A DNA stretch of 64,000 nucleotides, taken from NCBI RefSeq assembly GCF_003473485.1, contig NC_053046.1, forward strand, positions 7,574,001-7,638,000. Reading direction: 5' to 3'. Made by a program: the position numbers and the translations under genes. Positions 11,801 to 23,756 of this stretch are shown in pieces; within the stretch, counting starts at the first letter, position 1; every line of letters starts with the position of its first letter. The stretch is from Medicago truncatula. Taxonomy: Eukaryota; Streptophyta; Magnoliopsida; Fabales; Fabaceae. Under the pieces are notes generated by a model, which saw nothing but the letters and a program-made list of their open reading frames with translations, ran no database searches and was not told the origin of the DNA.

Positions 11801-12164
11801 CTTAAATACTACGGTCTTCATTCGAGAAAAACAGACACATCAGTGCCTGTCTACATGCTAGTATGACATTAACATATAGTGTAAGTTCTTCCTAGATTTT
11901 TGTTTATGACTTCATATGTAGATTGTAAGAACATTGGAAGGAGATGTCTCATTGGATGACTTGAAGGAGGCAATTAAGCCAGGGCACACCACTGTTAATA
12001 CCTCATCTGGTAGCGAGTATGACACAGTGCAGTACAACAGTGATATGCAGAAGATGAGAAAGACAGTGTTTTCCAGCCATGAATCTAACACCAGCAGCTT
12101 CACCAGTAGTGGCGAGATGGGCCAAACTCCACCAAAGCTGAAGACTCCACAACAATTGCCTTAA
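8829..12164 (+). CDS. Proline-rich extensin-like receptor kinase (PERK)
   Basis: Seven exons (8829-9324, 9582-10199, 10316-10386, 10494-10570, 10685-10829, 10919-11083, 11922-12164) give 604 aa. Residues 1-120 are an extracellular Pro/Ser-rich domain with SPPP-type motifs and an Asn run. A membrane helix spans about 125-148 and is followed by the basic stop-transfer RKKKRK. A Gly/Pro-rich juxtamembrane part leads to the kinase: GQGGFG loop 263-268, ATP-binding Lys284 in AVK, catalytic HRD with Asp380, DFG with Asp398, and an APE equivalent in YLAPEY. The tail has the [12 protein letters not shown] signature of PERKs. The absence of a cleavable signal peptide is normal for PERKs. These kinases sit in the plasma membrane, contact cell-wall pectin, and act in growth and wound or wall signalling. 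All catalytic residues are present, so it should be active. Which PERK it is cannot be decided by eye; the tail looks closest to the PERK4-7 group. Confidence 0.93.
9155..9186 (+). repeat. Coding AAC/AAT microsatellite in PERK exon 1
   Basis: A run of aac and aat triplets encodes a stretch of consecutive Asn (residues about 109-119) in the external domain just before the membrane helix. Triplet repeats of this kind vary in length between accessions without shifting the frame. Confidence 0.85.
11361..11576. mobile_element. Tourist-like (PIF/Harbinger) MITE in PERK intron 6
   Basis: Starts ggccccgtttggatt and ends aatccaaacaggcc, its inverted complement. It is flanked on both sides by the trinucleotide tta, the target-site duplication typical of PIF/Harbinger elements. 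It is 216 bases long, non-coding, and lies inside the 838-base intron between exons 6 and 7. Confidence 0.75.
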
Positions 12165-14426
12165 GCTGTTAATCATACATGTGGAAAGGATTAGAGGGAC
12201 AAAAATTCAAAGGGGTTGCTTTTGTTTGATGTATATTGTTTCCTTGTGATGGGAAGTAATATATCATTCTGTGGAGAATTTGAGTTTGAGGCTCTGTTCG
12301 GGGTGTATTTGAGGTGTAAGTTTATGCCAACGTGACATATTTCTTTAATTTGTTCACTGGTTATTATGTAATGTAATAATGATTATACATAGGCATACCT
12401 TGGAATGGAGTGCATAGACATGATTAACTACTCTGTATTATTGAATCAAGTTTCTTTCTATACGTATTTTGTGTTTCTTTCACTGGTGAAAAAGGTCTTG
12501 AAGTTAGGGTATTTTCTTGAAAAATGTTTGGTGGGACACCCATAGAGGTAGAGGGAGTCATTTGATAGGTTGATGATATGATAGGAAGAGAGAGATAGAG
12601 AGAAAATGAAGTGTTAAATAAATGTTTGAAAATAAAGAGTCTACATGTATCATTGTTGAATATTTTTTTCCCTATATCTTTGCGTATTTTATGATGAGTT
12701 TGATGTATGATTCATATAAAAAAAACTGTGGTATAATTTAACGATATGTCATGCCTTAGTTAAAGAATGTACAACTTTATTGAAGAGGATTTTATTAACT
12801 AAAACTTGAATCCACAATGCTCTTTTAGATTTTTTTTTAAGAAATCAAAATGAGATTATATTAAACATCAAGAGAGATTCATCTCGCACAAGGTGCATAG
12901 AGAACCTCTCGACAAAGTTACAAAGTTAAATGTCTAATGCCAACGGAATGCTCTTTTAGATTAACTACTTGGATTCTGATTTAATGATTTATTTTTGAAC
13001 AGCAAAGGAAATTTTTGTTTCATTGCTAACTTATATCCAATCAACAGTAAAAAATGATTACTTTTTGTTTTTTATGAATACTTGAGTAGTTTTTTTTGGT
13101 TAATTTGAGGAATTTTCACTTGTGAAAATCACTTAAATAAAATGCAAACATACACAACTTACGGAAAGATTCATTTTGCATAAATCCAAATAAAGAAGGG
13201 GAGAAAAGAGTACATGCAGCATGAAAGCTTTACTAAAATTTGAGATGGAGAAAAGACAGAAACAAATGCAATTACCATGAAGCTTCCTACCTCGATCTAC
13301 TGTATCCATGAAACTTCCTCCAGAACCGTTGGCTTTTTCTTGTCACTAGGCATGAGTTTCTTATAGGTAACGGTTAGAAGTACATGCAAACACTAGTAGG
13401 AAACATCTGAAATGAATACTATGTTAAAACAAAAATAAATCCTTGGAACAGCATTTGAAGCATAATTGTGGTTATAAGAGACTAATTAGCACCCTTAAAT
13501 TAATCTAATACTATTTCATTTAGAAAATAAGTATATATTCTTTTTCTATAGAAAATAACATCATTGTTGAGAGTTTTATAAGAAAAATATTATTTTAGTC
13601 AATAAGATACAGCTCAACTGACAATGTCGATATTGTTAGATTGGACATCTTCATTTGAATTTGAACCTAAAACCTTACAGTTATATGTGAATTTTAGGTG
13701 GTTTGTCATTTCATGACAAAAAAAAAATGTTGTCGTGTATATTTGATAAGAAATGGTATGAAAATTAATACTAGTGTATAAATTTTGTGCTATTCCACTC
13801 AAATAAAAATAAAAAAAAATATATGTTGTGCAGTTGGAGGTGACATTTCCTCGCTATGGATTTTGAGAGTAGAAGCCAAATTTGAATTACAAGAGTGCCA
13901 ACATCACTAACATCTTATTTTGGTTGAAATTCAAATTCATATCACTAATTAACGTGGTTTAATGAAACAAGTTTAAAGTGGACATTTGAGGTTAACTTAG
14001 TATAGCAAGTTAATCCAACTTTTTTATTGTATTAAGAAAATTTAATATCGTTGTAAACCGGTGACAACACAAATGAAACCGGTTGTAGCAAGTCATTTCA
14101 TAAGTACAACTATTTTAACCAATATGTGTGTTAAAGAATGTGTTACTTCCTAAAAATGTGTTACTAACATTATATGCTATCTTAATAATGGAGATGGATT
14201 GATTAAGAAGTGTGCATTTGTTATTATTTGCTAAGAGTTATATAAAAACAAGATGTGGGTTAGAAATGCACTTCTCAATTTCATGATTTCCTTCCTCAGC
14301 TATATACTTTGTAGAAGCAAATAAAAACAATAAAAAAAAAGTTGAGGAGAGTGGAACACAGCATTGTTCTTAAATCATCATAAAATTTATCCTAGATTTT
14401 CATCCCTAGTTTCTCACATTCCACAC
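12165..14426. other. Intergenic region between PERK and TauE/SafE genes
   Basis: Holds the PERK 3' UTR, a retroposon tail at 12832-12946, and AT-rich sequence without coding signal. Just before the next gene, an AT-rich leader region around 14300-14340 includes a tatata word at 14301. I cannot assign a transcription start. Confidence 0.5.
12816..12962 (-). mobile_element. 5'-truncated non-LTR retroposon tail with target-site duplication
   Basis: Exact 16-base direct repeats aatgctcttttagatt flank the insertion (12816-12831 and 12947-12962). The insert begins on the + strand with a T run, which is a poly-A tail on the minus strand, and carries about 114 bases of LINE-like 3' end. Poly-A plus a long perfect duplication is the hallmark of target-primed reverse transcription. 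Confidence 0.8.
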
Positions 14427-17400
14427 ATGGCAACAAAAATGAACCACAAGCCTAGTTCTTTGGTTATTGCAGCAACATGGCTGATCATGTGTATCCTTGT
14501 TATGATCTGCAATGTCAGTTTAGCTGAAAGAGTTTTGAAAGAAAAAGAACCAGCAAAGTTTGTTGAGAAAGAAACAAAAGGATTTCTAAAAGCAATGGTT
14601 GATTTCTTATGGGAAAGTGGAAAGTCTTCTTATGAACCTGTTTGGCCTGTGAGTTCATAACATTATTCATTAATTTTCATATGTGTTTTGGTTAATTGGT
14701 ATTTCTTTTTATATAGTATATATATCTGAAATGCATTATATTTACTGGCTGGTTGAGCAGGAAATGAAATTTGATTGGAAAATTATAGTTGGATCAATTA
14801 TTGGATTTTTGGGAGCAGCTTTGGGAAGTGTTGGAGGTGTAGGAGGTGGTGGAATTTTTGTCCCTATGCTTGCTTTGATCATTGGCTTTGATCCCAAGTC
14901 TTCTACAGCCATTTCCAAGTGTAAGTGTGTGTGTGTGTGTGTATTAGTATGCTTTTTTATCGGTAGGAATATGAACTCGATACTCCAGAATTTACAACAC
15001 TCACACCGACACTGCTCATCAGCTAATTGCGCTAGACCTTGCTGGTCCGGCTTATATTCTTGATTAATAATCATATATATAGTATAACAATAATAATTTT
15101 GGATTCTTGAATATATCATATCTTTGATTTGATAATTGCAGGTATGATTATGGGTGCAGCATTATCAACTGTTTACTACAATATGAGGCTTAGAAACCCA
15201 ACACTAGACATGCCACTTATAGATTATGATTTGGCTTTGCTTTTCCAGCCTATGCTGATGCTTGGAATAAGTATTGGAGTTATCTGTAATGTCATGTTTG
15301 CTGATTGGATGGTCACAGTTTTGCTCATCATCTTATTTATAGGTAATATTAATGTTGAGATCCCACGCCGACTAGTGATATCGCCAAATTAGTGGTTACA
15401 ACTTACAAGTGTTGACGGTTGTGAGCACCTTTAATTCTAAAAGAAAAAAATTATCGAAAATGGATTGTGTGCTGTTAAAATTTCATGAAGTTTTATTTTC
15501 GGTCGTATGTTCAAGATCAAATACTTACGAATTTAAGTTGTATTGTAAATCAGATTTTAAAAGTTGAAACACAAACTGTTTGATCTCCATGTAACAGCCC
15601 GACTTGCAGTGCCTGCAGTCGATCTAGATCCGTCGATGTTGTAGATGAAGTGATAATCTATTATTGCCTTGGTTTGTTAACATGAAATAGTTAATTGGTG
15701 GTAGGTACATCAACAAAAGCATTAATCAAAGGCATAAATACATGGAAAAAGGAAACAATGTTGAAAAAGGTAAATTTACCTTAGACACTTAAATTTTTTG
15801 AAGTTGAGTCTCATTCCTTCATCCTCCGGTGATAAGAAAGCTACTTTGACATGCAGGAAACAGCCAAGCAGTTAGAAGAAGAACCAAAAACTGGTGGTAA
15901 GTCCTTATAAGCAAATTAAAAACACCTTAGGAAAATAGAGTGAAAGGATTCATATACGTCGTAATTTAAATAATTTATTTTACTAAAATAAATTGAAAAA
16001 CAATTTATAGACGTGTCATAAGATATTTTCATAAGTTGCCTCGAATGTTGACACAAATATTTATTATAATATAAGCTAAAATAAGTTGTAACCCGGTAAA
16101 TAAATTCTTCGATACGCACCGATTTATTATAGAAAATATCTCAAATATTTATTGTTGGAACTTTGAATGAACTGTATTACTTCAAGTTATAACAATTATT
16201 TGAGATGCTTATGCAGAAGACTACAAGCCCCTACCAAAGGGTCCAGGTGAAATACAAGATGAAGTGGTAATGGCAACAGTTTTTCAATATCAATTTTAAA
16301 ATTCTATTACTAATTTATCAACTATTAAAATGTATCACTTATCCATGTAGGTGCCTTTGCTAAAGAACATTTATTGGAAAGAATTATCACTCCTTGTATA
16401 TGTTTGGGTGGCCTTTCTAATTGTTCAGATTGTTAAGGTAATATATTACACTATAATCAATTTTTTTGGGATTAACCCTCCGATTCTCTAGGGAAAGGAG
16501 TCCTAATAATTTGAAGTTCAGTTGAGAAGTAAGTAAAATCTGACAAAAAATTGTTCAATCTAGAAATCGAACTCAGGTTCGCCTTAGCAATTCGTCCTTG
16601 GTGGGGCTCATTATCCACTTGAGCTTGGTTGCTCAGTTTATTATAATCAATTAATCATTCATTGTTTAAATTTTCCATTTTTTTTTAATTTTTAATTTAT
16701 ATTTAGTGGATGCCGTTATATGTGTTACTATGCAGACATACACCAAGACTTGCTCCATTGAGTATTGGATTCTTAATTTCTTGCAGGTAAAGTAATTTCT
16801 AACATATTTGAATATTCTTATCAAGCACATGTTTAGTTTTAGAATTGTTTAATGACATATATATGATTTTCCAATTCTAGGTTCCTATTGCTATCTCTGT
16901 TACGCTTTTTGAAGCTGTATGCATATACAAAGGAACAAGAGTGATTAAATCAAAGGGAAAGGAAGTTAAAAATATGAAGATTTATCAAATATTGCTATAT
17001 TGTTCAATTGGAGTAATAGCTGGTATGGTTGGAGGGTTGCTTGGTCTAGGAGGTGGCTTCATTTTGGGGCCACTCTTTCTAGAAATGGGAATTCCTCCGC
17101 AGGTACATTCTTCGTAATTCTTGTGTGTTTGGATTAGAGGATTTTATGAAATAATGTAGTTTTAGAGAGTAATTTAAATCCTTTGGTGCAAATTTTAATA
17201 TTTCATTGTTTAAACGATGAACGTAACATTTTTTTTTTTTTTTTTACAATGAATGGAATTTCAAAAATATTTTGTCAACACTAATTTTAGGGGATTTTAA
17301 ATACCACCTAAAAATTAAGAATTTGAAATTTCTTCTTTACTCTATAAAATGTTAATCACAAATTGGTCATTATAGTTCTTTACACATTAGTCTATATTTC

Positions 17401-18355
17401 CAGAATTTGCAGATTGCTCTTTAAATTTTAAAAATTTAAAGATTGGCCCCTCAACTTTTTAAAACTACAAATTTAATCCAAAACTTTAAAATTTCTCATT
17501 TTAGATCAATTTTCATCGTATATTTAAACTTTTATCTCAAAACTTTTAAAATTTATAAAGGATAATTATCACCTCACAGAGCTCTAGCTTTTGGGGTTGA
17601 GTTAAATCAAAATCCAAATTCTAATACCAAATTTGTTCTCTACTGCAGGTAGCAAGTGCTACATCAACATTTTCCATGCTTTTTTCATCCTCCATGTCAG
17701 TAGTGCAATATTACTATTTAGATCGCTTCCCAGTGCCTTACGGTAAATAGTTTCTACGTTATTTGTTATATTTGCTGCTTAAAGAAATATTAGTAACACT
17801 CTCTTTTTAGCACTCATTTTTTTATTGGGTAAAATCCTTATGAGTTTCATCACTTTACATAAGATATGTTTTCAAAGTACGAGACCCAGATACGATTTAC
17901 CTAATAAGAGATAGTGTTAGAAAGAGAATGACCATAACACTCCTCTTGATGCTAATTTGACATCAACAATTGTAAAACTTGTTACTATTGGCTATTGATT
18001 TTTTTATTTGGACACATTGTTGCAGCTTCATACTTTGTTTTGGTTGCAACCATAGCTGCATTTGCTGGCCAGCATGTGGTGAGAAGGATAATTGCAATCC
18101 TTGGTCGTGCATCAATTATTATCTTCATACTAGCATCCACCATTTTCATAAGTGCAATCAGTTTAGGTACTTTCTATGATTTTTAATTGGAAATGCATAA
18201 CATTCTGTTTTATTATTTTTGTTTCTTTGAAATATAATTATTTGAGGTATTTTTTCTTTCTTTTATGTATCACAGGTGGAGTAGGAATTCAGAACATGAT
18301 TGTGAAGTTGGAAAATCATGAGTATATGGGGTTTGAAAATCTTTGCACTCAATAA
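14427..18355 (+). CDS. TauE/SafE (sulfite exporter) family membrane protein
   Basis: Twelve exons join without a frame break: 14427-14648, 14761-14920, 15142-15342, 15705-15769, 15857-15896, 16217-16266, 16351-16437, 16736-16786, 16881-17102, 17649-17742, 18026-18166 and 18276-18355. The product is 470 aa, the usual length for the plant family. Residues 1-33 form a signal peptide or first membrane helix. The two TauE half-domains each begin with a Gly-rich helix: [16 protein letters not shown] near residues 96-111, and [14 protein letters not shown] in the C-terminal half. They are separated by a charged loop ([26 protein letters not shown]) encoded by exons 4-6. Bacterial relatives export sulfite, sulfoacetate or similar organic anions; the plant substrates are largely unknown. 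An in-frame ATG at 14364 would add 21 residues; 14427 is preferred because the signal-type helix then lies near the N-terminus. The last three exons are repeated in a truncated copy about 10 kb downstream. Confidence 0.92.
14921..14942 (+). repeat. GT microsatellite directly at a 5' splice site
   Basis: TauE intron 2 begins gtaagtgtgtgtgtgtgtgt, so the dinucleotide run starts within a few bases of the donor. Length changes here leave the coding sequence intact but change the first bases that U1/U6 snRNA contact. Confidence 0.85.
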
Positions 18356-18620
18356 GCTTAGGTGTGTTATTATGAGCTCTACCACGCTTGAGAGAATAAC
18401 ATTTTTCAAACACTTGTGATATCGTCACCTATTCCATTTTCATTCAAGCAAATTTGGAAAAGATTGTGTTAAATATTGTATTCCTTAATTTATTTTATTT
18501 TATATTCTGCAATGTTAAAATTCTCACTTTGAATACTAATGACAAATCATGTTTTTTTATTTCTTATTTCAAAGGAAAATAACTGCAAGAAAATCAAGGT
18601 AGAAACCCTATATAAATTAA

Positions 18621-19490
18621 AGGGTTAATTAAATTTTTGGTCCCTATAAATATTTGCAGTTTTGTTTTTAGTCCCTATAAAAATAAATTACACTTTTCAG
18701 TCCCTACAAAATTTTCTGTTAGTGTTTTTAGTCCATGTTAAATTAAAATTTGTTTAATTGCTTAAACTTCTAAATTTTTGAAAGATTTTTTACATACATG
18801 TTCATAACATCGTAAGACACTCTTTTGTAAAATTTTTTAGTTTTTTAACATGTAATGAATTAAATATGAATTTTTCTAAAAGCCAAATTTTCAAGATTAT
18901 ATTAATGAAAATTTGGACCTAATAATAAAATTTTAAGTTTTTTTTTTGCGGATGAACTTTGTATAATATTCTAAGTAAATATGTGAAAAATATGTTACAA
19001 ATTTAAAAGTTTAAGCACAATTAAGCAAATTTTAATTTTACAAGGACTAAAAGTATGTGTTGGTCCTCTTAAATTGAAATTTGTTTAATTATACTTAAAC
19101 TTTTATATTTTCAAATGATTTTTAACAGACATGTTAAGAACATTATAATAATCTCTTTTATAAAAAATTAGAATTTTTTAACATGTAATGAATTAAATAT
19201 AATTTTTTTAAAACGCCAAAAATTCAAGATAAAACTAACAAAAATTTGGACCTAAAAACAAAATTTTGAGCTAATTTATTGTGGCGGAACCTTTTATAAT
19301 GTTTTAAACAAGTATGTAAAAAATCATTAAAAAAATTAAAATTTTAAGCATAATTAAAACAAATTTTTATTTAACAGGGACTAAAAACACTAACGGAAAA
19401 TTTTGTAGGGACTAAAAAGTGTGATTTATTTTTATATGGACTAAAACAAAACTGCAGATATTTATAGGGACCAAAAACTTAATTAACCCT
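18621..19490. mobile_element. Non-autonomous element with ~115-base terminal inverted repeats
   Basis: Begins agggttaattaaatttttgg and ends with the complement (ccaaaaacttaattaaccct). The arms stay similar for about 115 bases, including the phrases tttttagtccctataaa and cagtccctacaaaattttc. The interior has no long reading frame and itself contains further inverted sub-repeats. The 'gggttaa...ggtccct' style matches other elements in this window at 23245 and 24280. No target-site duplication is clear. Confidence 0.75.
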
Positions 19491-19493
19491 AAA

Positions 19494-19524
19494 CTAGATT
19501 GATGACCCGTGCGGCGCACGGGTC
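19494..19524 (-). mobile_element. Helitron 3' terminus (hairpin plus CTAG)
   Basis: Read on the minus strand this is a perfect GC-rich hairpin (GACCCGTGC-GCC-GCACGGGTC), then ATCAAT, then CTAG, followed by T in the flank. A hairpin about 6-12 bases before CTRR with a T outside is the diagnostic Helitron 3' end. The body should extend to higher coordinates, where an RPA-like gene remnant lies on the same (minus) strand. The 5' TC end is not located with certainty; the region at about 23160-23240 and just beyond is the likely neighbourhood, interrupted by another element. Confidence 0.7.
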
Positions 19525-21008
19525 TTTTGAGCTAAAATCATTTCAAAATTTACCATTCACTTTCTTTAATTTTGCAATTTTTTGACAAAATTTACCATTC
19601 TTTTTTAATGTGTGAAATAATCAAATAAAAAAAAAAAATATTGTGAGACTTGATCGATTGCTGTAAGTGCATTAATATTTGGGTAGGTGCTTCAATTATT
19701 CTTATTCAAGCATTTACATGGGTACCATGAACAATTGTTCCCTTCATCAAAGATAAATTTGTATTACTATCAAGGGGTATGTTTGAAGAGAAAAAAATCA
19801 AAACACATTACATTTAAAAAAATAGGGACTTATATTTAAGTATGCAATTTATAATAAAAAAAAGGTTATAATTAGAGACAGATGGACAAAACATAAATCA
19901 CATTAGCATTTAGTTCTATTGGTTTAATGTGTTTATTGTTTAGCTATCTATATTTTTTTTACAATGCTATCTAATTATAATTAAATTTCCAAAAAGTTAT
20001 ATGTCAGAATTCTAGCTTCAATGTGATCATTTAATTCATGATTTTAGTTATCATGATACCGCCATGTATATACTATATTAATGTAGCAAATGTAGTTACA
20101 GATTATCACATAACTAATGCATTTCAAGTGGGTTTCTTCAAAGAAAATAAAAAGGATTTCAAATGGGTTATTTATTTGTGCAATCAAAGTGATTGATACT
20201 ACTATACTCAAACTTAAAAACATCAAAATCTCTAATATCACGTTTGATCTAGCTTGTTCAACTGAAAGCTCTTTTTTAAGGCTTTTACTTCATCAAAACC
20301 CAGTCTTCTTTTCATCTCCAACATTAAGCTACCATGTTCATTGCGTTATTATCTTGCTCCAAGCCATTTTACATTAGCGGAAACTATCACCTTAATATTG
20401 TGCTTCATTACTCCGATTCACACCGACATTGGTAAGGAATAAAATCAATTGGAAATTTTGAATCAAACATGAAGCATAACTTAATTGTTAAACCAGATGG
20501 CTTGTAAAAGCAACACAAAGTTGGACTTAGTCATCCTTTCATATTTAATTTTATTATCAATATGCAATCAGACGAAACCTAAACTGTCAAAAAGACTAAA
20601 ACCTCCAACACAAACCTCGTTAGCTTCAATAAGGTCCTCAATCTACATCCCTCCTAGTGTTGAGAAGATCATTGCTCAAAGGAACAAAATTATGTCAAGA
20701 TATACAACTAACACCATGTGTCACACTAATTTCTGCATTTCGCATCCTAATAGAATATAGAAAAACATCCATCAGAAAATACATGTGATTCATTTGTTAT
20801 AAAAATATGAAAATCTAAAGACACGGTTTTAAGTTCTTACTTAGATTTGTAATCAGCAAATTCAGGATAATCCCCGTTAATGATCAAATTTGTTCCAAAA
20901 AAGGAATTTGAAACTCTCATCATACCTTTCCAACAAAATGACACATGATTAGTGGCATGAAAACCTATTTTTTTTTTATAAATATTAAACAATATAAACT
21001 AACTCAGA

Positions 21009-21676
21009 TCAATCTATACCCACGTAATTCTGTTGCTTGCAGTACTGCATTAAGATAGCTGGCGTTGACATGTCATAGCCCTCCATATACTGCAAGAACT
21101 TATCAGTGTAATTACCCCACAAAGAACAATGAAATTGACGATTTCTGTGGAATGTAAACAGCATATGATCAGTAAATGAAGATGATTATGCTATATGGAA
21201 TGAAACAGTTGCAAGGTAACTCACTCCAGATCCTCGAGAGTAAGATCAATGACCCCGCTCTTCCTGCAATTTTTTTCTGTCTCCCTCAACGCATCCTTTT
21301 CAACTATGTGACCAATCACATCTACACAAAAACAAATAGGTCATAAAATTGAAAACACAAAACAAAAATATAGTGGAAATTATTACATTTATTGTAAAGT
21401 GCATTACCAACTATCTTTTCCTCAACTGTTGAAGCCAGGATTGATTCAAAAGATTGAAAATCAAAATTGTTCAGTGGTATATTAGTCTCATTCTGGATTT
21501 TTATCCACCTAGAGTTCTGCATCATGGTAATTTTATATTTATGCCTTGTTAGCTTGAAAGGACCTTCATTAAAACCAATCATGATTTGTTCTAGCTCGTA
21601 CAGTGATCTCTCGCTTATCTTAGCCTGAAAACTTTTCACCAGAGACTTCCTTACGGTAGCATGAATCTTGTCAGCC
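21009..21676 (-). pseudogene. Helitron-type RPA70-like (OB-fold) gene remnant
   Basis: Minus-strand blocks 21676-21408, about 21321-21227 and 21144-21009 join in frame across GT-AG junctions. The first reads ADKIHATVRKSLV and later GPFKLTRHKYKI, typical of the first OB fold of plant RPA70-like/DUF223 proteins. The second reads DVIGHIVEKDALRETEKN, then VIDLTLEDLE. The third reads FHCSLWGNYTDKFLQY and stops at 21009. RPA70-like single-strand DNA-binding genes are standard cargo of plant Helitrons. The N-terminal start of the OB fold and the C-terminal zinc-finger part are missing, and no Rep/helicase was seen, so this is probably a non-autonomous remnant. The frame is intact across the surviving exons, so recent activity or expression cannot be excluded. 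Confidence 0.75.
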
Positions 21677-21792
21677 TTTATGAAGAAACAAACGAATATT
21701 AGTCATTTTAAAATGTACAGAAGCATATATAAACGTAATTTTTTTTAAAACCTACAATCTAATTGTAACCTGGCTGAAGGGGATATGAAGAT

Positions 21793-22208
21793 GTTGACAT
21801 TAAAGTGTGTTATACTTAGTGTAGAAATTTGCAAGTCTCTTTCAAAACTCAAAAGAATGAGAACACAACACATGTATTCTACCAAACCAACTATACATTT
21901 TCTAGCATCGAATTCCCTCATATAAGATGAGTGGTGACAAAAAGGAGTGTATACCAATATATTCTTTTGAACTTAATCATACTGCCCTGCCAACTGACAA
22001 GTTTCAATTGACAGAGGAGCATGATCAAGCACAAAACAACATCTTAAAAATGCATTCCCGTTCAACACGCTCATCTTATGCGAAGGAATTCGATGTGAGA
22101 ACCTATATAGTTGATTTGACAAAATACATGTTGTGTTCTCTTCATTCTTGTGAGTTTTGAAAGAGACTTGCAAACCTTTACACTAAGTATAACACACTTC
22201 AATGTCAA
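21793..22208. repeat. Long imperfect inverted repeat, two 139-base arms
   Basis: The left arm 21793-21931 is the inverted complement of 22070-22208 with about 85-90% identity by eye. It includes the shared runs gcaagtctctttcaaaactc and gtgtgttatacttagtgta. The 138-base spacer is unrelated to the arms. Both arms encode a similar peptide phrase (SSY--EFD-R--IV-L--YM) on opposite strands, so a gene fragment was duplicated head-to-head. A transcript would fold into a long hairpin. It lies just upstream of the RPA-like remnant, inside the probable Helitron. Confidence 0.8.
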
Positions 22209-22249
22209 TATTGTCAACAAACTACCACAAATTAAACTTAATTCCAACA

Positions 22250-22654
22250 AAATAAAGACGCTGCATAATAATACTACCTAAACATCTTCATATGGCCGAA
22301 TTAAACTCTTGAGAATATCTTTAGGTGATCTAAGTAACGAAGTATACATCTCGATCGTCGAGAACATGTTATGCTAACCAAATATCGAGAACATGCTCCT
22401 CACGTTGTCGTCGTTCGTGAGCATTATCTGGTTGAACGTCAATCTCCCGACTGAGCTGAACGATGGACGTTCATAACAAACGTCTTCCCCCTCCTTGTGT
22501 CTCCGTGGTTGAGCCGTTGGATGATTTCATCGAGCTGTTCCTTAAGATCTTTTAACGTGACATCGACCCGAACCCTGAACAAGTTGTTGGGTTTTCCATC
22601 GTTGAAGCATACTTCAGCTAACATTGTGTTCGGATCTACTAGATAATTGTTCAT
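22250..22654 (-). pseudogene. Mutator-type/plant-mobile-domain transposon protein fragment
   Basis: The minus strand from 22654 reads MNNYLVDPNTMLAEVCFNDGK and continues with VRVDVTLKDLKEQLDEI and QRLNHGDTRR. A frame change follows, then YERPSFSSVGRLTFNQIML, NDDNVRSMFSIF, a stop, and LIRPYEDV. I recognise the order DPNTLLA-VCFNDGKP-...-RLNHGDTRR-...-MFSIFSQ as the N-terminal part of transposon proteins abundant in Medicago-type genomes. At least one frameshift and one stop make it a pseudogene, and the downstream domains are absent. Confidence 0.65.
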
Positions 22655-23244
22655 TGCTTCAAATCTACATCATAAGAAATTAATAACAATCAATGAAAAT
22701 CCATTCAAACATTTCATCAAACACTCGGAGTGCAAATTATACATAAACCCTATAACTAAAACATAAACATGCAAGCATCTAAACATTTAATCAACTTAAT
22801 TCTAGTCTAACAAGAATTCATAATACTTAACATGTAAACATTGAATCATTTCTTACAAAAAAAATTCAAAATTTAAATAAACCCTAAAACTAACATTATA
22901 AAAAAATAAAAATAAAATAAAATATCCTATACAAACTAAATTGTATGTTATTAGCACTAGAATTGCTTACTTGTGATTTTGTTGAAGAAATTTGGATGAA
23001 TTTCGTGAAAATAAGATTAGGTGATTTTGGTATAAATTTTGAGAGTTTAAAAATTGAGAGAGTATGCAGAACTACCAAAGACGAAGCCAAGTATGTGTAA
23101 AATGGGGCAGCCGTCACCCCATCAAGGTATAACTCTATAATACCTCATGTAGATATAAAGTTTTCGCCACCCCCACCCACCGCACCCACCGTCTGACATG
23201 ACGGATTTATCCAATAGTATATATACACTAATAAATTTTATTAT

Positions 23245-23756
23245 GGGTTAAATATGTTTTTGATCAATGTAAAATTTTAAAATTTTAAGTTATAGTCACT
23301 ATAAATTTTTTCATCAATTTTTTATCCCTATAAAATTTTCTACTGCCACTTATGGTCCCTGTTTTTTAAATCAAATCATGTGTATACTTCACGTTTCTTA
23401 ATGAATTTTTATCGAGATGTTTATAATATTATAACAACCTCTTCGGCAAAAAAAATTGAATTTTTTAACAAGATATGAATTAAATATAAATTTTTAAACG
23501 GTAATAGTTTAAAAATTCATATTTAATTCATCACTTGTTGAAAAAATAAAACTTTACAAGAGATATTTCTATAACGTACTAAACATGACCACCAAAAATA
23601 ATACAAAATTTTAAAGGATACACATGATTTTACTTAAATGCAGGGACCAAAAATTATGATGGAAAATTTTTTAGAAATCAAAAATTAAAGAAAAAATTTA
23701 TAAGGACTAAAACTTAAAATTTGAAAATTTTATGCGGATCAAAACATATTTAACCC
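23245..23756. mobile_element. Inverted-repeat element, gggttaaatatg family
   Basis: Starts gggttaaatatgtttttgat and ends with its complement (aaaacatatttaaccc). The arms share a 'ttttggtccct / agggaccaaaa' style over roughly 100 bases with mismatches. It is 512 bases long and non-coding. It sits at the far end of the probable Helitron and may interrupt its 5' terminus. Confidence 0.65.

Noticed and set aside
20485..20760. 91-codon plus-strand frame inside the Helitron region
   Set aside because: No recognisable domain. It lies antisense to the strand of the element's gene remnants and has no conserved start context.
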